A DNA stretch of 64,000 nucleotides from the NCBI GenBank assembly GCA_022605405.1, contig JABYQQ010000010.1, positions 1,240,001-1,304,000 of the forward strand, in the 5' to 3' direction. The stretch comes from Earliella scabrosa. Lineage: Eukaryota > Basidiomycota > Agaricomycetes > Polyporales > Polyporaceae. Both the position numbers and the translations under genes were made by a program. Each line of letters begins with the position of its first letter. The first letter of the stretch is position 1. This document shows, in pieces, positions 60,362 to 64,000 of this stretch. Under the pieces are notes generated by a model, which was not told the DNA's origin, ran no database searches, and was given only the letters and a program-made list of their open reading frames with translations.

Positions 60362-62818
60362 TCACTGCCCGACCAGCGCAAGGAGCTTCTGGAAGTCCGG
60401 CGTGCCCAAACCAGTGACCTGCAAATTCAACAGCACCCAACCAATCAGTTCACTCCCCTCGTCTCTGCAAATTCGAACGCGACGTACCGGATCCCATCCC
60501 TTGACGGCCTCGAACCCCGCCGCCTCCCCCTCCGCACCACACTCCGCCGAGTTATTGCCCCCAACGATATCGTTCAGCCCCTTCCGCCCCGTCTTGTACA
60601 GCCACGGGTTCAGGAATCCCATCGGCGGCCGCCCCCTCACCGCAAGCCTGTCGTTGACAAGCGCAACGACGCTCGCCCAGGTCGGCGCCGACGCGCTCGT
60701 GCCCCACAGGCTTGCCACCGCCGTCTCCCACACCCGGAAGTCGTCCGCCTTCGCGGCGACGTCCGGGAACGCGCGCCCGCGCGGGTCGAACTTGCCCTTC
60801 GTGGACGCGGCGAGCGGCGATGACGCGAGCGTGGAGAGGTACGCGGAGACCGCGGAGGACTGGTAGGCAGGCGCACGGTAGTAGTTCGAGAACCCGCCGG
60901 AGGAGCCGTCCCAGGCTTGTTCGGGTGCGAAGCCGACTGTGCCGCCGACGGAGGTGACGCTGTGGATGGGTGCGGATGGGTGAGCGCCGTATGTCAATGT
61001 GCGACAGAGATGCGTGCACATACTAGGGGCAGTTGGATGGGAACATGGGGCGGAACGTGTTGTTCTTGCTGTTGCAGCCCACACCGTAGTCCCCGGACGC
61101 GAAGAAGACGGAGACGCCGCGTGCGCCGAGCTGTGCGTACGCCTTGCAAAGTTTGCTGCAACAGGAATGAGTGTACAGTCTCCGTGTAATCGAGGTTCAG
61201 GACGTACTCTGTCAGATTGAAGGGGAAGGTGTCTTCGGGGTATCCATAGCTGGTCGTCAGCACCTGAGGTGGATTATCAAGCGATAGGAGATAGTTGATC
61301 TCGTCGAGATACCCGTTCAGGCCGTCGTCCTTCCACTTGAGGCCGACCATGACGTAGTCGACGGGGACATTCGTCGCCACGCCGACCGTGTACTGGATGT
61401 CCAGTTCCTGTTGAGGAAGGCAGCTTAGTTTCGTAAAATAGTGTTTCACGACGATCCTGAGCACGTACACCTTCAGAGACAGAGGGCACATCTTGGTCGT
61501 TGTTTCCCCCATCAAGGAGGGTGACGGTGAAGTTGGTCGACGCGTCCATATCGGGACGATACATCTTCAAGAATGTCTAGAACGAAGTGGACGCATCAGC
61601 CTTTCTGCCACGGTGCGACGAGGATGACATCTTACTTGCAACCATTCATAGTGTGCATTGTTGCCATAGCGCCCGGTGACAGCGAGCTTGTTCGAAGAGT
61701 TCCGCGCCGGCGTGGTCGGGATTTTGTACAGCTTTTGCAAGCACGCGGGAGTCGTGCCGTTAGCGCAGATAGACAACTCGCTGCGAGCCACTATCGGCAC
61801 ATGCATAGGGCGCTTCTTCGAAGCAATCGTGCTGTCCGCCGACTCGGGGAAGCTATCAGAGCACTAGTGTCAGCAGAAACGCTCTGAGAAGTAATCTGAC
61901 CCGGCGCAGACTTACACGGTGGTAGGGTGGATGAGGTCGATATGCCCCTTCAGCACCGCAGGGATCGAGTAGGACAGAGTGCGGATGGCCTCCGTGTTTG
62001 AGCCCACGTGAGCGAACTTGGAGAAATCGGCCGCAAGGAGGGTATTAGCCTTGCTGACGTTGACATGGAGCTCGAGCCAGTCCCCCGCAGGAGAGATTGG
62101 AGTCGCGCTGAGGCCATGTTGTTGCAGCCACGTGTTGACGGCAGAGACACTGTCGGGACGGGGAGCAACGAGTTGCGCAACCTAGAAATTGAATGAACAT
62201 GGAATGTGAGTATACTGGAAGCGCCCAAAAGGAGGAAACCGTTCTTCGTCGACGGGAGACGGTCGTCTTGTTTCTCCGCAAGCATGTTTTCTCCATGCTC
62301 CATACTCAACTAGTCGAATTCTAGGGACAACGTTTGGCCCTCCACAGGCACAAAAACACTTGTCTTCATGCTAAGCTGATTTTGACCGTATGTTCGACTT
62401 GCATACCTCAATAGAGGACGACCACACACACCGTCTGGTATCTCGCCTTAGGCCGCTCAATGTGTGTTGACGAGACTTCAAGAGACACAGACAGACTGAC
62501 GCGCAACTGCCTTGGCGCGTTACGAGATGGATGTCTCACCTCAGACTTGGACAGGTGCTGCCCATACTTCTCACTGCTTGGGTCGCTGACGCTGTACAGC
62601 GCGTCGACGATGGCCTCCGGGTTGCTTTGCGTAAGGGCGATGCGGAGCTTGAGAGGCGTTTGAGGTGCTGCCGGCCCAGCGAGCGAGAAGCCGGCGGGTA
62701 AAACGTCACGAGCTTCATGTACAACGAGGTTGCGTGAATTTGCGAAGCCAGAAAGAGGAGTAGAGACAGCAAGGGTTGCAAGGAGCGACAATGCCAGGAG
62801 GCGAGTGGGGAAGGCCAT
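60362..62818 (-). CDS. Secreted sedolisin (S53 peptidase), copy 2
   Basis: ATG 62818 ([21 protein letters not shown]) gives a signal peptide. The pro-domain resembles copy 1 ([35 protein letters not shown]). The catalytic Glu-x3-Asp is again made across an intron (SVSEG to ELDIQYTVG, donor GTACGTGCTC). Then come the Asp in [10 protein letters not shown], the nucleophile [12 protein letters not shown], and [12 protein letters not shown] near the calcium site. The end is [18 protein letters not shown] at 60362. Intron positions and the last block match copy 1 at 44.5 kb closely, so the two arose by duplication. Exported; cuts peptides at acid pH. There is no sign of degradation. Confidence 0.9.
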
Positions 62819-63603
62819 GGTGTATGGTCGTCGTTCGGATGGAGAGATGGAGGCAGGAAGAAGGAAGCGGGTTGGGCCCGCTCAACGCGCCCGCCACGTT
62901 CAGTTCCATTCTAGTCTCCGACCTTGCCTCCCGTCGGACTCGAGGAGAATGCGAGGAACAGCAAGGCTTGAATTGCGAGTAAGATGGTGGTTCAGAGAGT
63001 ACTCAGGACTCAGGAACAGCCAAGCCGCGGCCAAGTCGCTTAGATCTTCAGATCTCACGGCGCCTTATGTGCGGTTGCACTCAAGTGAGTCTTCAAGCTT
63101 CAAGCTGGCATCTCTTCACCTTGCAAGTCTCCTCATATCGCCCATAACCATCTCGGTCACGAAGAATTACTCATGTAATACGCCGCGCAAGTTAACATTA
63201 CCCCTGTACTAGTCGCTCATCTAGTAAGTCACCGTGTTGATTCTTTGTTTTATGCCACTGTGACAAATGCACAGGAGCGTTTCGCAAGGCATTGTCTTTT
63301 GAAGCGGGGTATACTGGAGGTGACATACACAAAAGGATGATGAGCAACGTCAACGAGTTAGCAGTCGCGCACTAGCCACCCGTCCCTGAAAGAAAGTCGT
63401 TATACTCAACATCACGTCCAGCCAGCCTATCTCATTTAGTCCCCTTTATTCCTGCCATTGGCAAGGGGCGGCGATGTAGAGAATGGCCTCTTGCACCTCA
63501 TGTCTGAATTTATTTTGCTTATATAGTGTCTCTACTCGAGAGTCAACGACTCGCTCAGCCTGAACCCAGCGTGCACAAGCGCAGCCATCCGATTCCGGCC
63601 CGT
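62819..63603. other. Divergent intergenic region
   Basis: About 785 bases with the promoters of sedolisin 2 and the F-box gene. A TTATATAG at 63519-63526 lies about 80 bases before ATG 63604 and may be its TATA box. Confidence 0.4.
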
Positions 63604-64000
63604 ATGAACGCCTCTCTGCAACAACAATCTGGTAAGTTATGCCATCGTTTCTTCTGCTATCTTAGCATCGTTCTCAACGCGCTTCTTACAGACGTAGTCT
63701 TCCGTCTGGTCACTCACCCCAATATACTGGCCAACATCTTTCAGCACTCGTACAGGCTCAGTCTGACGTCGCCGCCACACCACGATGAGCGTAAGCGGCT
63801 TTCAGCTGTGTGTCGCATTTGGAACTTGGTCGTATGTAGTACGCCTGTCCTTTGGACCCACATTAGAATCGCCGCTACACGCCATCCGGACATGTGTAGG
63901 ACCCTCCTCGCTCGGTCAGCTCCACTTCCCATTCGCGTTACCCTCGATTTCACGGGCGACATATTCGACGCGCCTCCCCACTGGAATTCCACCCTTGCCG
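63604..64000 (+). CDS. F-box protein, N-terminal part (runs off the right edge)
   Basis: Exon 1 (63604-63631) encodes MNASLQQQS. A 60-bp GT-AG intron (63632-63691) leads to DVVFRLVTHPNILANIFQHS and RKRLSAVCRIWNLVVCSTPVLWTHI, the F-box shape (leucine-rich first helix, then AVCRxWxxVV and PxLW). The next part, LLARSAPLPIRVTLDF, is the start of the leucine-rich-repeat-like region seen in the large Agaricomycete F-box families. These proteins link SCF ubiquitin ligases to targets. The target is unknown, and the gene is cut by the window end. Confidence 0.8.
   Translation, partial: MNASLQQQSGKLCHRFFCYLSIVLNALLTDVVFRLVTHPNILANIFQHSYRLSLTSPPHHDERKRLSAVCRIWNLVVCSTPVLWTHIRIAATRHPDMCRTLLARSAPLPIRVTLDFTGDIFDAPPHWNSTLA

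Overview
The window is nuclear DNA of a filamentous basidiomycete, most likely an Agaricomycete of the Polyporales type. The evidence is dense genes on both strands, many 48-70 bp GT-AG introns, TATA boxes about 45-90 bp before several start codons, and typical Agaricomycete families: Helitron, F-box expansions, S53 sedolisins, a basidiomycete non-reducing PKS and a fungal GT2 glycosyltransferase. No closer identification is possible from sequence alone. Most genes are interrupted by introns, so the coordinates are gene spans and the splice sites were read by eye.

1-25.2 kb is an accessory island. It holds an almost uninterrupted Helitron Rep-helicase gene, a ribonucleotide reductase small subunit (R2), a MYND-finger protein, a LAMMER-like kinase, three related F-box/nucleotidyltransferase-fold genes (one cut by the left edge and frameshifted), a GATA-finger protein, two genes I do not recognise, and a ribonucleotide reductase large subunit (R1). 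The R1/R2 pair is divergent but keeps its key catalytic residues. It looks like a second dNTP-synthesis set beside a rolling-circle transposon. This is the most unusual part of the window.

25.8-40 kb is more conventional. It has a HAD/class II terpene cyclase fusion (drimane-synthase type), a multi-exon family 2 glycosyltransferase, the SUMO-activating enzyme subunit UBA2, and two tandem copies of a small conserved fungal protein. About 2.6 kb without a recognisable gene follows.

42.6-62.8 kb is a secondary-metabolism region. A three-finger zinc protein and a secreted sedolisin (42.6-46.7 kb) are followed by a complete eight-exon non-reducing PKS (KS-AT-PT-ACP-ACP-TE, no SAT domain). A second zinc-finger protein, a flavin-dependent halogenase and a second sedolisin follow. 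PKS plus halogenase suggests a chlorinated aromatic polyketide. The repeated zinc-finger/sedolisin order suggests a segmental duplication around the cluster. The window ends inside a typical F-box gene.
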